This document shows, piece by piece, positions 17,099 through 26,149 of a stretch of 64,000 nt of DNA. Both the position numbers and the translations under genes were made by a program. The DNA is taken from contig CAZOWL010000005.1 in the NCBI GenBank assembly GCA_964583605.1, forward strand, positions 30,834 to 94,833, written 5' to 3'. A model generated the notes under the pieces. It saw nothing but the letters and a program-made list of their open reading frames with translations, made no database searches and was not told where the DNA came from. Positions within the stretch are counted from its first letter, which is position 1. Every line of letters begins with the position of its first letter. Source of the stretch: CAZOWL01 sp964583605 (GTDB lineage: Bacteria > Pseudomonadota > Gammaproteobacteria > Chromatiales > Chromatiaceae).

Positions 17099-19741
17099 CT
17101 AGAAGCTCATGTGCAGGAACAGGCCCACGACGCTGTTGTGGTAGTCCTCGAGGCCGCTATCCAGATAGACCGTGTTGTTGGTTGGCGTGGGGTTTTCGTA
17201 GACACCGTCGTAGTGCCAGTCGTCGATCGTGCCTTCTTCGTAGCGATAGAGGGCACGGATCCCCAGATTCTTGGAGATCGGGAAGAAGGCGCTGAGGTCG
17301 AGGATGTGTTGCGTGTACTCGTAGTTCGGGAAGCCGCCGCCGATCAACGCGACCGTCTCGGCGGAGTCGCCACGGAACACCGGGTTGTAGCTTTGATCGT
17401 TCTGGTAGACGCCGTCGATGAAGCTATAGTCGAGGCTCACTCGCGCGACGCCGAAATCGTAGGTGCCGCCGAGGCCGAAGACATTATTGCTCTCCTGGCC
17501 CTCGACACTCCATACGTTTCCTTGCGGCCAGAGCGGGTTGGTCGGACTGACGTTCGCGCAGACCTGGTGCCAGTTGTTCTCCGTCACCAACACGCCATAG
17601 ACATTCCTACCGATCGTACATCCCTGGCCACCGCCGCTGGCCTGCACGTTCGTCTGCTCGATATGTGAACGCTGGTAGGTGTAGAACCCGTAGAGCCCGA
17701 GCTTGTCCGAGGGCTGATAGTTGACGTCGATGCTACCGCTCCCGACGCTGAAGTGGTCGGTCCGGCCGAATTCCGAGCTCGGATACTCATCGTCCTTGTA
17801 GTTGGCTGTGAGCCCGATATCCAGGGGATCCGCGGCGATCAGATTCAAGCGCCCATTGAGGACCCATCGATTGCGGTCCGCGAGGTCGAACTTCTGCAAG
17901 CCGTTGACATCATGGATCCAATCCCGTACCTGCCCAGTCGTGGGCTCGGGACCAAGTGACTCCGCCGTGAAATCATAGTAGGCATTGGTGTTGTAGTCGT
18001 CGCCGCGACGCTCTGCGTACTCGGCCGAGAGGCGCAGCGTGCCGAACTGGAAGCCCCGGTTGACATAGCCCAACTTGAACGAGCTCTCCCAGGTATCCCG
18101 CTCGCGGGTGCCGTCGCGGTCGATCTCCTCACGCTCGAGCGTCCCGGTGAGCGTTGAGGACGGTGTCAGGCGGTAGTCGCCGCCGAGGACGAAGTTCCAC
18201 TGGCCGTAGTCGAACGGGACGTTGCGCAGCACCGTCCGGCCGCTGCCCGCGACGATCCCGTTGGCCATCCCGTAGGCCTGGGCTGCCGCCAGATCGCAGC
18301 CGGCCGCTGTATAGGCCGACTCCAGGTTGTCGCCGCTGCCGTCGTTGATCAGTCGACCCCATTGACCGGTCAACGGGTTGCAGGCAAAGAACTCTGTCTC
18401 GTTGTCCATCTCGTAGTAACGGATCTTACCTTGCAGCCCAAGCTTGTCGGTCGGCCGCAGCGACATGCCGACATCGAACAGCATCGTGTTGATCTCGGCG
18501 TCGGCCGAGTCACGGGTCAGCGCGTCGAGTGTGTTCCATTGATTCCCGGTGGGGATGCCGTCGATCCTGCCACCGGCGAGGTCGTACATGGTCCAGGGGA
18601 TGAGGTCGTCGTCCTGGGTCATCCAGCTGAACGAGGCCAGGGCCGTCAAGCGCCCATTGTAGAAATCCGGCATCGAACGGGCGTACTCGCCCTTGACGTT
18701 CCAATAGTCGTTGTCCGGGTAGAGATCGTATGTGCCGGTCTTGAAAGTCGTTGGGTTGAAGCCGTTCTGGGCGTTGATGTACAACGGGTTCTCAAACGTC
18801 AGTGTGTCGTGGTTGTTGCGGAACAGCGAGGCCGTCACGCCGAGGTTGACGTTGTTGACGCCGTCGTCGTAGCGCAACGCCGCCCAGATGTCATGGGTGT
18901 CGTAGTCGATCGGCTCGGGGATCTCGACGTTGCCGCCGCCACCACCGCCGCCGAACACGGCCCCGAAGGGCCGGGAGCCTTCGCGATTCTCCAGGCTGTA
19001 GCTGCCGAGCAGCGTCCAAGTGTCGGTCAGGTACTTCTCAACGGTTAAACCGCCTTTGCGACGGACGATCCCAAGTGTGGAGAAGTCCGTCGCTTCGATG
19101 GCCTCTTCGACATTGGCGATCGTCGTGGTGTTATTGACGGTGCCGCCAGGGGTGAGGCTCCTCAGCGGTAGGTAGTCATCCTCGGTCGTGGTCCAGAGTG
19201 AGCGGTACTTAGTCGTGAAGGTGTGCGGCGTCTCCTGATAGAAGAGCTTGCCGCGCCAATCGTTGTAGCGGCCGAACTTGAAGCCGAAGAATTGGTCGTC
19301 GTAGCCCAAGGCGCCGCCGAGACCTTCGACGTACAGGGCGCTGTCTGGCTGGTAGGCCTCGAATTCGAAATTGTTCAGATAGAGCCCGTCATCCAGGTCC
19401 TTGTACTTCTCGAACCAGGCGCTGTCTTCGGTGCCGAACACGCCGGTCCCGCCAACTTCGATCGAGCCCGAATAGATCCAGCCAGAGCTCGACTCCCGGG
19501 TGTTGGGTGGCACGAGGGGCCAATCGTAGAGCTGACCGGTTGGGGTGCGCCGGTAGATCTGGGCATCCAGGCCCTCCGGATCGCGTTTCCTCAGCTGATT
19601 GATCGTCGTCGGATTGAGCGCGTTGCCAAGCATGGTGTCGACGCCGACGGCCGAGTCGGCCTGGGCCGGCGCAGCGGCCAACTGCACGATGGCAGCGCCA
19701 ACAGAAGCGCTCAACAGCTTCAAGCGGAACGGTGTTGTCAT
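17099..19741 (-). CDS. MtrB/PioB-family outer-membrane beta-barrel
   Basis: An 880-residue outer-membrane protein of the MtrB/PioB family. Such barrels sheath a decaheme cytochrome and let electrons cross the outer membrane. Visible features are a signal peptide ending AAPAQA, a long run of alternating aromatic/polar strands typical of a porin, and a terminal phenylalanine in FLHMSF. I chose the ATG at 19741 because it begins the signal peptide directly; an ATG at 19816 that overlaps the decaheme stop (ATGA) would add 25 residues ahead of it. The CxxC seen near the N-terminus of Shewanella MtrB is absent. A GGGGGGG stretch lies near residue 280. Confidence 0.9.
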   Translation of the reverse strand: MTTPFRLKLLSASVGAAIVQLAAAPAQADSAVGVDTMLGNALNPTTINQLRKRDPEGLDAQIYRRTPTGQLYDWPLVPPNTRESSSGWIYSGSIEVGGTGVFGTEDSAWFEKYKDLDDGLYLNNFEFEAYQPDSALYVEGLGGALGYDDQFFGFKFGRYNDWRGKLFYQETPHTFTTKYRSLWTTTEDDYLPLRSLTPGGTVNNTTTIANVEEAIEATDFSTLGIVRRKGGLTVEKYLTDTWTLLGSYSLENREGSRPFGAVFGGGGGGGNVEIPEPIDYDTHDIWAALRYDDGVNNVNLGVTASLFRNNHDTLTFENPLYINAQNGFNPTTFKTGTYDLYPDNDYWNVKGEYARSMPDFYNGRLTALASFSWMTQDDDLIPWTMYDLAGGRIDGIPTGNQWNTLDALTRDSADAEINTMLFDVGMSLRPTDKLGLQGKIRYYEMDNETEFFACNPLTGQWGRLINDGSGDNLESAYTAAGCDLAAAQAYGMANGIVAGSGRTVLRNVPFDYGQWNFVLGGDYRLTPSSTLTGTLEREEIDRDGTRERDTWESSFKLGYVNRGFQFGTLRLSAEYAERRGDDYNTNAYYDFTAESLGPEPTTGQVRDWIHDVNGLQKFDLADRNRWVLNGRLNLIAADPLDIGLTANYKDDEYPSSEFGRTDHFSVGSGSIDVNYQPSDKLGLYGFYTYQRSHIEQTNVQASGGGQGCTIGRNVYGVLVTENNWHQVCANVSPTNPLWPQGNVWSVEGQESNNVFGLGGTYDFGVARVSLDYSFIDGVYQNDQSYNPVFRGDSAETVALIGGGFPNYEYTQHILDLSAFFPISKNLGIRALYRYEEGTIDDWHYDGVYENPTPTNNTVYLDSGLEDYHNSVVGLFLHMSF

Positions 19742-19812
19742 GGCTGCGGACCTCGGCGGCTGTGCGGGCTTCACGAGAGCCAATTCATCAGTGCGAGACA
19801 GAGGACTGCGGC

Positions 19813-20826
19813 TCATCGTTGGAACCTCGCGCCGGCCGGGTGATTGCTGCCGTGGACCTGCGTGTGGCAGTTCTGACACGAGCGCCCAATGACGCGTTGA
19901 TTTGCGCCCCCGCCTGGCAGGAGGCCCGCAGCGGCGGTCTGGCTCGCGTTGTAGAAGGTGCTGCGGTGGAAGATCTGGTTATGACACTGCTGGCAAAGGA
20001 ACGGCCGCGCCGTGACGAGCAACTTGTCGTGGTTCGAGCCATGCGGCATGTGGCAGTTGGTGCAGCGTTCGCGCACCGGGGCATGCTCCCAGATGAAGGG
20101 CCCGCGCTTTTCGGCGTGGCAGGTGTAGCAGACCTCGTTGATGCTGTCGGCCTTCAGGAGCGGCTGGGTCGGCGATCCGTGCGGGTTGTGGCAATCCTCG
20201 CAGCTCATCTTGCCTTCGGGCACCGGCATGTGAGAGCGCCGCTTGAACTCGGCACGCTGTTGGGCGTGGCAGGTGTAGCAGGTCTCGGCGATGCTCTTCT
20301 TCTTCAACGCACCGGTCGCCGAGTAGTCGACCATCGGGTTGTGGCAGTCCGAGCAGGCCACGTCGTTGCGGTCGTGGGTCGAGCTCACCCAATGCAGGCG
20401 TTGGCCGCCCTGATGACAGGTCAGGCACTGGGCGTTCTGCGTCTCGACCGGCGTCTCCCAGTAGCGGGTGTAGCCGATGATCAGGCTCTTGTCCCAGGTC
20501 TCGTCGGCGTGCAGGGACCCCGGGCCGTGGCAGGCCTCGCAGACCTGGGCCTCGCGCTGGCTGCGTGGATTGAGCTCAAAGGCCCGCGAGTGCATCGTGT
20601 AGCTGTAGTGATCGCCGGCGTGCTCATGACACTCCAGGCAGGCCTCCTTGCCGATGTAGGTGGCTGGCACATAGTTGATGCCGGTCGCGGGCGTACTGTC
20701 GGCGCTCTCGGAGGCCCGGTACTGGCCGGTTGGGCTGCAAGAGATCACGAGCATCGCCATCAGGGCCAGGGCGGCCCGTACGACCAAGCGCGCGCTCGTG
20801 GTGATTGGAGTCAGTTGGCTTGTCAT
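19813..20826 (-). CDS. Decaheme c-type cytochrome, MtrA/PioA/DmsE family
   Basis: A 337-residue multihaem cytochrome with ten CxxCH motifs in order: CLECH, CEACH, CLTCH, CSDCH, CYTCH, CEDCH, CYTCH, CTNCH, CQQCH, CQNCH. It would form a haem wire inside the MtrB-like barrel encoded next. The N-terminus has a lipoprotein-like signal: hydrophobic ALALMAML followed by VISC with Cys30, so it may be lipid-anchored. The direction of electron flow (iron or electrode oxidation versus export of electrons) cannot be told from sequence. It is the first gene of the leftward operon; AGGGATAGG lies upstream of the ATG. Confidence 0.93.
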   Translation of the reverse strand: MTSQLTPITTSARLVVRAALALMAMLVISCSPTGQYRASESADSTPATGINYVPATYIGKEACLECHEHAGDHYSYTMHSRAFELNPRSQREAQVCEACHGPGSLHADETWDKSLIIGYTRYWETPVETQNAQCLTCHQGGQRLHWVSSTHDRNDVACSDCHNPMVDYSATGALKKKSIAETCYTCHAQQRAEFKRRSHMPVPEGKMSCEDCHNPHGSPTQPLLKADSINEVCYTCHAEKRGPFIWEHAPVRERCTNCHMPHGSNHDKLLVTARPFLCQQCHNQIFHRSTFYNASQTAAAGLLPGGGANQRVIGRSCQNCHTQVHGSNHPAGARFQR

Positions 20827-20973
20827 CGGCTACCTATCCCTCTCTCGGGGGTCTGATTGACCGAAAGGGAGCAGTCTCTGTCCCGAACAACCGTAAGCCG
20901 GCTGCCGGAGCTCGACGGCTCAGCGATTCATTACGAGTGAGGAGAGAGACGGACGAACTGGGAAAAGGGTCTC

Positions 20974-20994
20974 CGCGACCCAATGCGGGTCGCG
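20974..20994. repeat. Hairpin in leader of the decaheme operon
   Basis: Perfect 8-bp arms CGCGACCC and GGGTCGCG around a 5-base loop, about 150 bp upstream of the decaheme start codon. It is not followed by a T-run in either direction, so it is not an obvious terminator. Confidence 0.6.
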
Positions 20995-21214
20995 CGAGGC
21001 CTGCCCCTCGACCAAGTCACCCATCGGCACCGAGCCCGATAGGCATTCCCCCTTCGTGCACGTATTGTTGGCATTTGTTGTAATTTTGCGACGGATCGGC
21101 CGCCTCTGCCGTGCGGACTGGACCCGTCTAGGCTCCTCCGGTGCGGTATTGCCGTTCCGCCTCCGGGACGCCTGCAGTCTGCCAGAGCTAGCGCTGGACG
21201 TATTGTCTGTGAGT

Positions 21215-21247
21215 GCCACAAATCTTGACTGATTGTGACATTGTGGC
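21215..21247. promoter_or_regulatory. Inverted repeat, possible operator
   Basis: Arms GCCACAA (21215-21221) and TTGTGGC (21241-21247) with a 19-base spacer, in the divergent intergenic region. The spacing and symmetry suit a dimeric regulator, but no family can be assigned. Confidence 0.35.
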
Positions 21248-21476
21248 CGTTGCGGCACATGTGGCGGTTTTTGGCGGCCAGCCCCAGCTCGTTGGACCAG
21301 GATCTGGCTAGAGCATGGGCGAGCCCTTTCTGCTATCCTCGGGCCTGTTGTGCATCCGCTGCAGACCCGGCGATTGGAGCCACGAAGGAGCCAAGGACAC
21401 GAAACAAGAAAGATTCCTTCGCTTCTCCTAGGATCGTCCAGATCGTTGTTTTCTCACGCCCGCCCATCGCCCGCCC

Positions 21477-22058
21477 ATGGATAGCTCTCGCCCACTCCAG
21501 CTTGTCCTCGCCGCTTTGCTTACACTTGTCACCTGTGTCGTCGGCGCCCGTGATGACGCCTTTGTGCCCGATCCGGAGCCGCCGGTGCCGGCGAGTGTGC
21601 AAGAGGGTGAGCCCTGGTCGGAGGGCGCCGTGCGGCTACCCGCCTGGCCGCGGGACGCGGATCTTGTCTATTTCCCCGTCGACGGCAACGAGGGGGGCTT
21701 TCGCTATGCGATCGACGGCAGAGCCCTCGAGATCGGGCGGGACCAGGTCGTGCGCTACACGCTCGTCGCCGAGTCGGCCTCAGGCGCGCGGAACCTCTCC
21801 TTCGAAGGCATTCGTTGCACACCAAAGGGTCATTACCGCGTCTACGCCTATGGCACCTCCGGCCGCTTCGCGCCCGTACCCGAGACCGACTGGCAGCCCA
21901 TCGCCCAGGACGGCACCGAGCGCTATCGCTACGATCTGTGGCGCTCCTATCTGTGCGTGCACCTGAAGTTCGCCCCCCGAGGGCGCCAGGATATCCTGCG
22001 CATCCTGCGCCGCGGCCGCGTCGCCAATCGTGAAGGCACTGGGTTCATGTCCGATTGA
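21477..22058 (+). CDS. CNP1-like family protein
   Basis: A 193-residue exported protein matching the CNP1-like family (after a neisserial cryptic protein). It has a signal peptide (LQLVLAALLTLVTCVVGA) and family segments such as YFPVDGNEGGFRYAIDG and NLSFEGIRCTPKGHYRVYAYG. Its function is unknown. It stands divergent from the decaheme cytochrome operon; whether the two are related is not clear. Confidence 0.8.
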   Translation: MDSSRPLQLVLAALLTLVTCVVGARDDAFVPDPEPPVPASVQEGEPWSEGAVRLPAWPRDADLVYFPVDGNEGGFRYAIDGRALEIGRDQVVRYTLVAESASGARNLSFEGIRCTPKGHYRVYAYGTSGRFAPVPETDWQPIAQDGTERYRYDLWRSYLCVHLKFAPRGRQDILRILRRGRVANREGTGFMSD

Positions 22059-22216
22059 GGAGGACGACAACCGGCTCCATTCTCTCGCTCGTCGAGCCGG
22101 CTGGCACCAACCCCGCCTCGCTGACCTGCGCACGACTCACCGCCTTCCGCAGCACGAGCGTGCGCGGCTCGTGACCACCCCCTTCTCAAGCTAGCTCAAC
22201 GAGGCCTTGTCGCCCA

Positions 22217-24247
22217 ATGGATAACCCTCTGCTTTCGCTGTCCGGACTCCCCCCCTTCTCCCGTATCCGACCCGAGCATGTCGAGCCTGCGATCGATCAC
22301 CTGCTCGCGGACTGCCGCGCGCGCATCGCCGAGCTGACCGGTCCCGATCAGCTGCCCACCTGGGAGACCTTCATCGAGCCGCTCGACCTCGCGGATGACC
22401 GACTGAGCCGTGCCTGGTCGCCGGTCGGACATCTGAACGGCGTGATGAACAGCGAGGCCTTGCGCGCCGCGTACAACGCCTGCCTGCCGAAGCTGACCGA
22501 CTACGGCACCGAGGTCGGTCAGAACGAGGCCCTGTTTCGCGCCTATCAGACCGTGGCTGCCCAAGAGCACCTCGACTCGGCCCAGCGCAAGCTGCTCAAG
22601 AACGCACTCAGGGACTTTCATCTGTCCGGCGTCGATCTGCCGACCGAGAAGAAGGCGCGCTACAAGGAGATCAGCCTGGCGCTGTCTCAGCTCTCCAGCC
22701 GCTTCTCCGACAACCTGCTCGATGCGACGAACGCCTGGAGCAAGCACATCACGGATGAGGCCAAGCTCGCCGGCCTGCCGAGCTCGGCGCGGGCACTCGC
22801 CGCCCAGACCGCGCAGCAACGCGGCCTGAGCGGGTTCCTGCTGACCCTGGACCTACCCTCGTATCTGCCGGTCATCACCTACGCCGACGACCGCGGGTTG
22901 CGCCGTGAAGTCTACGAGGCCTTTGGTACGCGCGCCTCGGACCAGGGGCCGTACGCCGGCCAATGGGACAACGGCGAGGTCATGGAGCAGATCCTCGCGC
23001 TGCGCCACGAGCTCGCCCGGCTGCTCGGCTTCTCGGACTACGCCGAGCGCTCGCTGGCGACCAAGATGGCCCGCTCCAGTGACGAGGTGCTCGCCTTCGT
23101 GGGCGACCTGGCCGAGCGCTCCGTGCCGAAGGCGCGCGCCGAGCTCGCCGAGGTCACGGCCTTCGCCCGCGAGCATCATGGTGTGGAGGCGATCGAGCCC
23201 TGGGACCTCGCCTATTTCAGCGAGAAGCTCCGCGTGCACCGCTACGCCATCAGCCAGGAGGATCTGCGTCCCTACTTCCCACTGCCTAGGGTCGTCAGCG
23301 GCCTATTCGCGATCGTCGAGCGTCTGTTCGACATCCGCATCCAGGAGGTGACGGGCATCGATACCTGGCATCCGGACGTGCGCTTCTTCGAGATCCGCGA
23401 CCAGGCCGGCCAGCTCCGTGGGCAGTTCTACCTCGACGCCTACGCCCGCCAAAGCAAGCGCAGCGGGGCCTGGATGGATGTTTGCACGAACCGCATCCAC
23501 ACTTCCTCGTATGACCAGCTGCCGGTGGCCTACCTGGTGTGCAATTTCTCACCTCCGGTAGGCGATCAGCCGTCGCTGCTCACGCACAGCGAGGTCCAGA
23601 CGCTATTTCACGAGTTCGGACACGGTCTGCACCATATGCTGACCAAGATCGACTACCCGGCGATCGCCGGTATCAACGGCGTGCCGTGGGACGCCGTTGA
23701 GCTCCCAAGCCAATTTCTCGAGAACTGGTGCTGGGAGCGCGAGCCGCTCGACCTGATCGCCGCGCACTGGGAGAGCGCAGAGCCTGTCCCTGACGACCTC
23801 TACGAGCGGATGCACGCGGCGAAGAATTTCCAGTCCGGGATGCAGATGGTGCGCCAGCTCGAGTTCGCGTTGTTCGACTTTCGGCTCCACCGGGAGTACG
23901 ACCCGGCGCGCGGCGGCCGGGTCTATGAGATCCTCGACGAGGTGCGCGAGCAGGTTGCCGTGATCAAGCCGCCGCCGTTCCACCGCTTCGCACATGGGTT
24001 CTCGCACATCTTCGCCGGCGGCTACGCGGCGGGCTATTACAGCTACAAATGGGCCGAGGTGCTGTCGGCCGACGCCTACTCGCTGTTCGAAGAGCGCGGC
24101 GTGCTCGATGCCCGGACTGGACGGGCCTTCCGCGAGCATATCCTGGAGCAAGGTGGCGCCGCCGAGGCAATGGATCTCTATGTCCGCTTTCGCGGCCGCG
24201 AGCCGAGCGTCGCGGCGTTGCTGCGCCACAGCGGTATCGCCGCCTAG
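22217..24247 (+). CDS. prlC: Oligopeptidase A (M3 metallopeptidase)
   Basis: A 676-residue cytoplasmic zinc peptidase of family M3, which degrades short peptides and cleaved signal peptides. The zinc motif HEFGHGLHHM is near residue 465, with the third ligand Glu in the following helix. The N-terminal NPLLSLSGLPPFSRI block and overall length are normal for PrlC/OpdA. It is followed 23 bp later by ubiD on the same strand. Confidence 0.95.
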   Translation: MDNPLLSLSGLPPFSRIRPEHVEPAIDHLLADCRARIAELTGPDQLPTWETFIEPLDLADDRLSRAWSPVGHLNGVMNSEALRAAYNACLPKLTDYGTEVGQNEALFRAYQTVAAQEHLDSAQRKLLKNALRDFHLSGVDLPTEKKARYKEISLALSQLSSRFSDNLLDATNAWSKHITDEAKLAGLPSSARALAAQTAQQRGLSGFLLTLDLPSYLPVITYADDRGLRREVYEAFGTRASDQGPYAGQWDNGEVMEQILALRHELARLLGFSDYAERSLATKMARSSDEVLAFVGDLAERSVPKARAELAEVTAFAREHHGVEAIEPWDLAYFSEKLRVHRYAISQEDLRPYFPLPRVVSGLFAIVERLFDIRIQEVTGIDTWHPDVRFFEIRDQAGQLRGQFYLDAYARQSKRSGAWMDVCTNRIHTSSYDQLPVAYLVCNFSPPVGDQPSLLTHSEVQTLFHEFGHGLHHMLTKIDYPAIAGINGVPWDAVELPSQFLENWCWEREPLDLIAAHWESAEPVPDDLYERMHAAKNFQSGMQMVRQLEFALFDFRLHREYDPARGGRVYEILDEVREQVAVIKPPPFHRFAHGFSHIFAGGYAAGYYSYKWAEVLSADAYSLFEERGVLDARTGRAFREHILEQGGAAEAMDLYVRFRGREPSVAALLRHSGIAA

Positions 24248-24270
24248 GCGCGACGCAGCGGGAGTCGACG

Positions 24271-25737
24271 ATGGTGTACCACGATCTGCGCGACTTCATC
24301 GCGCAGCTGGAGAAGCGCGGCGAGCTCAAGCGCGTGTCACTCCCGGTCGATCCCTATCTCGAGGTCACCGAGATCTGCGACCGGACGCTGCGCGCCGGCG
24401 GTCCGGCGCTGCTCTTCGAAAGGCCCAAGGGCTCACAGATGCCGCTGCTCGGCAACCTCTTCGGCACGCCGACACGGGTCGCCCTCGGCATGGGCGAGGA
24501 GACCGTCTCGGCGCTGCGCGAGGTCGGACGCCTGCTGGCCTTCCTCAAAGAGCCGGATCCCCCGCGCGGCATGAAAGACGCTTGGGCGAGTCTGCCGATC
24601 TTCAAGAAGGTGCTCGACATGGCACCAAAGGTGCGGCACGGCGCCGCCTGTCAGGAGATCGTCGCCGAGGCCGATGCGGTCGATCTCGGGCAGCTGCCGA
24701 TCCAGACCTGCTGGCCGGGCGATGCAGGCCCGTTGATCACTTGGGGTCTGGTCGTCACACGCGGTCCGGAGAAGAAGCGCCAGAACCTCGGCATCTACCG
24801 GATGCAAGTGCTCGGGCGCAACCGGGTCATCATGCGTTGGCTCGCACACCGCGGTGGGGCCCTGGACTTTCGCGATTGGCAGCATCACCATCCGGGCAGG
24901 CCCTTCCCCGTCGCGGTGGCACTCGGGGCCGACCCGGCAACCATCCTCGCGGCCGTGACCCCCGTGCCGGATTCCCTCTCAGAATACGCCTTCGCCGGAC
25001 TGCTGCGGGGCCGCCGCACCGAGCTCACGCAGTGCCTTGGGAACGACCTGCAGGTGCCGGCCAGTGCCGAGCTTGTGCTGGAGGGGGAGATCCGTCCGGA
25101 CGACCTTGCCGCCGAGGGCCCTTTCGGCGATCACACCGGCTATTACAACGAGGTCGACCAGTTCCCGGTGCTGACGATCACGCGGCTGACCCACCGGCGG
25201 AGCCCGATCTATCACAGCACCTACACCGGGAGGCCACCCGATGAGCCGGCGATCCTCGGCGTCGCCTTGAATGAGGTATTCGTACCCATCCTGCAAAAGC
25301 AATTCCCGGAGATCACCGACTTCTACCTGCCGCCCGAGGGCTGCTCCTATCGCCTAGCCGTCGTCAGCATGAAGAAGCAGTACGCGGGTCACGCCAAGCG
25401 GGTCATGATGGGGGTCTGGTCCTATCTACGGCAGTTCATGTACACGAAATTCGTGATCGTCGTCGACGACGACATCAACGCCCGCGATTGGCGCGATGTG
25501 ATCTGGGCGATGACGACCCGCATGGATCCTGCTCGCGACACGGTGACGGTCGAGAACACGCCGATCGACTATCTCGATTTCGCCTCGCCGGTGGCCGGCC
25601 TTGGTTCCAAGATGGGCTTCGATGCGACGAACAAATGGCCGGCGGAGACGACGCGAGAATGGGGCCGGCCGATCTCGATGGATCCGGACGTCAAGGCGCG
25701 GGTCGACCGTATCTGGGGAGAGTTGGGGATCGGTTGA
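24271..25737 (+). CDS. ubiD: 4-hydroxy-3-polyprenylbenzoate decarboxylase UbiD
   Basis: A 488-residue prenylated-FMN-dependent decarboxylase acting in ubiquinone synthesis. N-terminal block YHDLRDFIAQLEKRGELKR and the central GPFGDHTGYY (written here as EGPFGDHTGYYN) are family signatures; the DKFVIVVDDDIN-type segment appears as KFVIVVDDDINARDW. The ATG at 24271 has GGGAG seven bases upstream. No ubiX is in the window. Length is close to the enterobacterial enzyme. Confidence 0.95.
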   Translation: MVYHDLRDFIAQLEKRGELKRVSLPVDPYLEVTEICDRTLRAGGPALLFERPKGSQMPLLGNLFGTPTRVALGMGEETVSALREVGRLLAFLKEPDPPRGMKDAWASLPIFKKVLDMAPKVRHGAACQEIVAEADAVDLGQLPIQTCWPGDAGPLITWGLVVTRGPEKKRQNLGIYRMQVLGRNRVIMRWLAHRGGALDFRDWQHHHPGRPFPVAVALGADPATILAAVTPVPDSLSEYAFAGLLRGRRTELTQCLGNDLQVPASAELVLEGEIRPDDLAAEGPFGDHTGYYNEVDQFPVLTITRLTHRRSPIYHSTYTGRPPDEPAILGVALNEVFVPILQKQFPEITDFYLPPEGCSYRLAVVSMKKQYAGHAKRVMMGVWSYLRQFMYTKFVIVVDDDINARDWRDVIWAMTTRMDPARDTVTVENTPIDYLDFASPVAGLGSKMGFDATNKWPAETTREWGRPISMDPDVKARVDRIWGELGIG

Positions 25738-25882
25738 GGATCGACGGCAGGAGCGGAGCGATGCACTTATCCCAGTGCCCACTTACCTCGACCTTCGCTG
25801 GTCCAGATCAGCCCGCGACGCGGGCAACGGCACCACCTACCTCCGCCGCCCACGCCGCGCTACCGGCTCTGGACAGGGCCAT

Positions 25883-26149
25883 TCAACCTCGCCGTGTTGG
25901 TCGCTCGGCCCGTGGTCTTGCCTCGTTGACCGTGATCTTGCGGCCCTTCATCACGGCGTCGTTGAGCGCCTCGATCGCATTCTCGGCCTCCGCGTTGTCG
26001 GGCATATCGACGAACCCGAATCCCTTGGACTGGCCCGAGTACTTGTCCTTGATCACCTCGGCACTGGCCAGGGTGCCGAACTCTGAGAACATGCCGTACA
26101 GGTCTTCATCGGTCACGCTGTAGGGCAGGTTGCCTAGGTAGATCCTCAT
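25883..26149 (-). CDS. RRM-domain RNA-binding protein
   Basis: An 88-residue single RNA-recognition-motif protein. RNP2 is IYLGNL at residues 3-8 and RNP1 is KGFGFVDM near residue 43. Such small bacterial RRM proteins resemble those induced by cold in cyanobacteria and many Proteobacteria. It ends in a short basic tail. The start ATG has GAGAGTGAG just upstream. It stands alone, converging on ubiD. Confidence 0.92.
   Translation of the reverse strand: MRIYLGNLPYSVTDEDLYGMFSEFGTLASAEVIKDKYSGQSKGFGFVDMPDNAEAENAIEALNDAVMKGRKITVNEARPRAERPTRRG

Larger units (their letters stand above)
20827..21476. other. Regulatory interval between the electron-conduit operon and the CNP1-like gene
   Basis: About 650 bp without a gene, separating two divergent transcription units. 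It should hold the promoter of the decaheme operon. Two symmetrical elements are annotated separately (20974-20994 and 21215-21247). I could not assign a clear -35/-10 or -24/-12 promoter. Confidence 0.55.
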
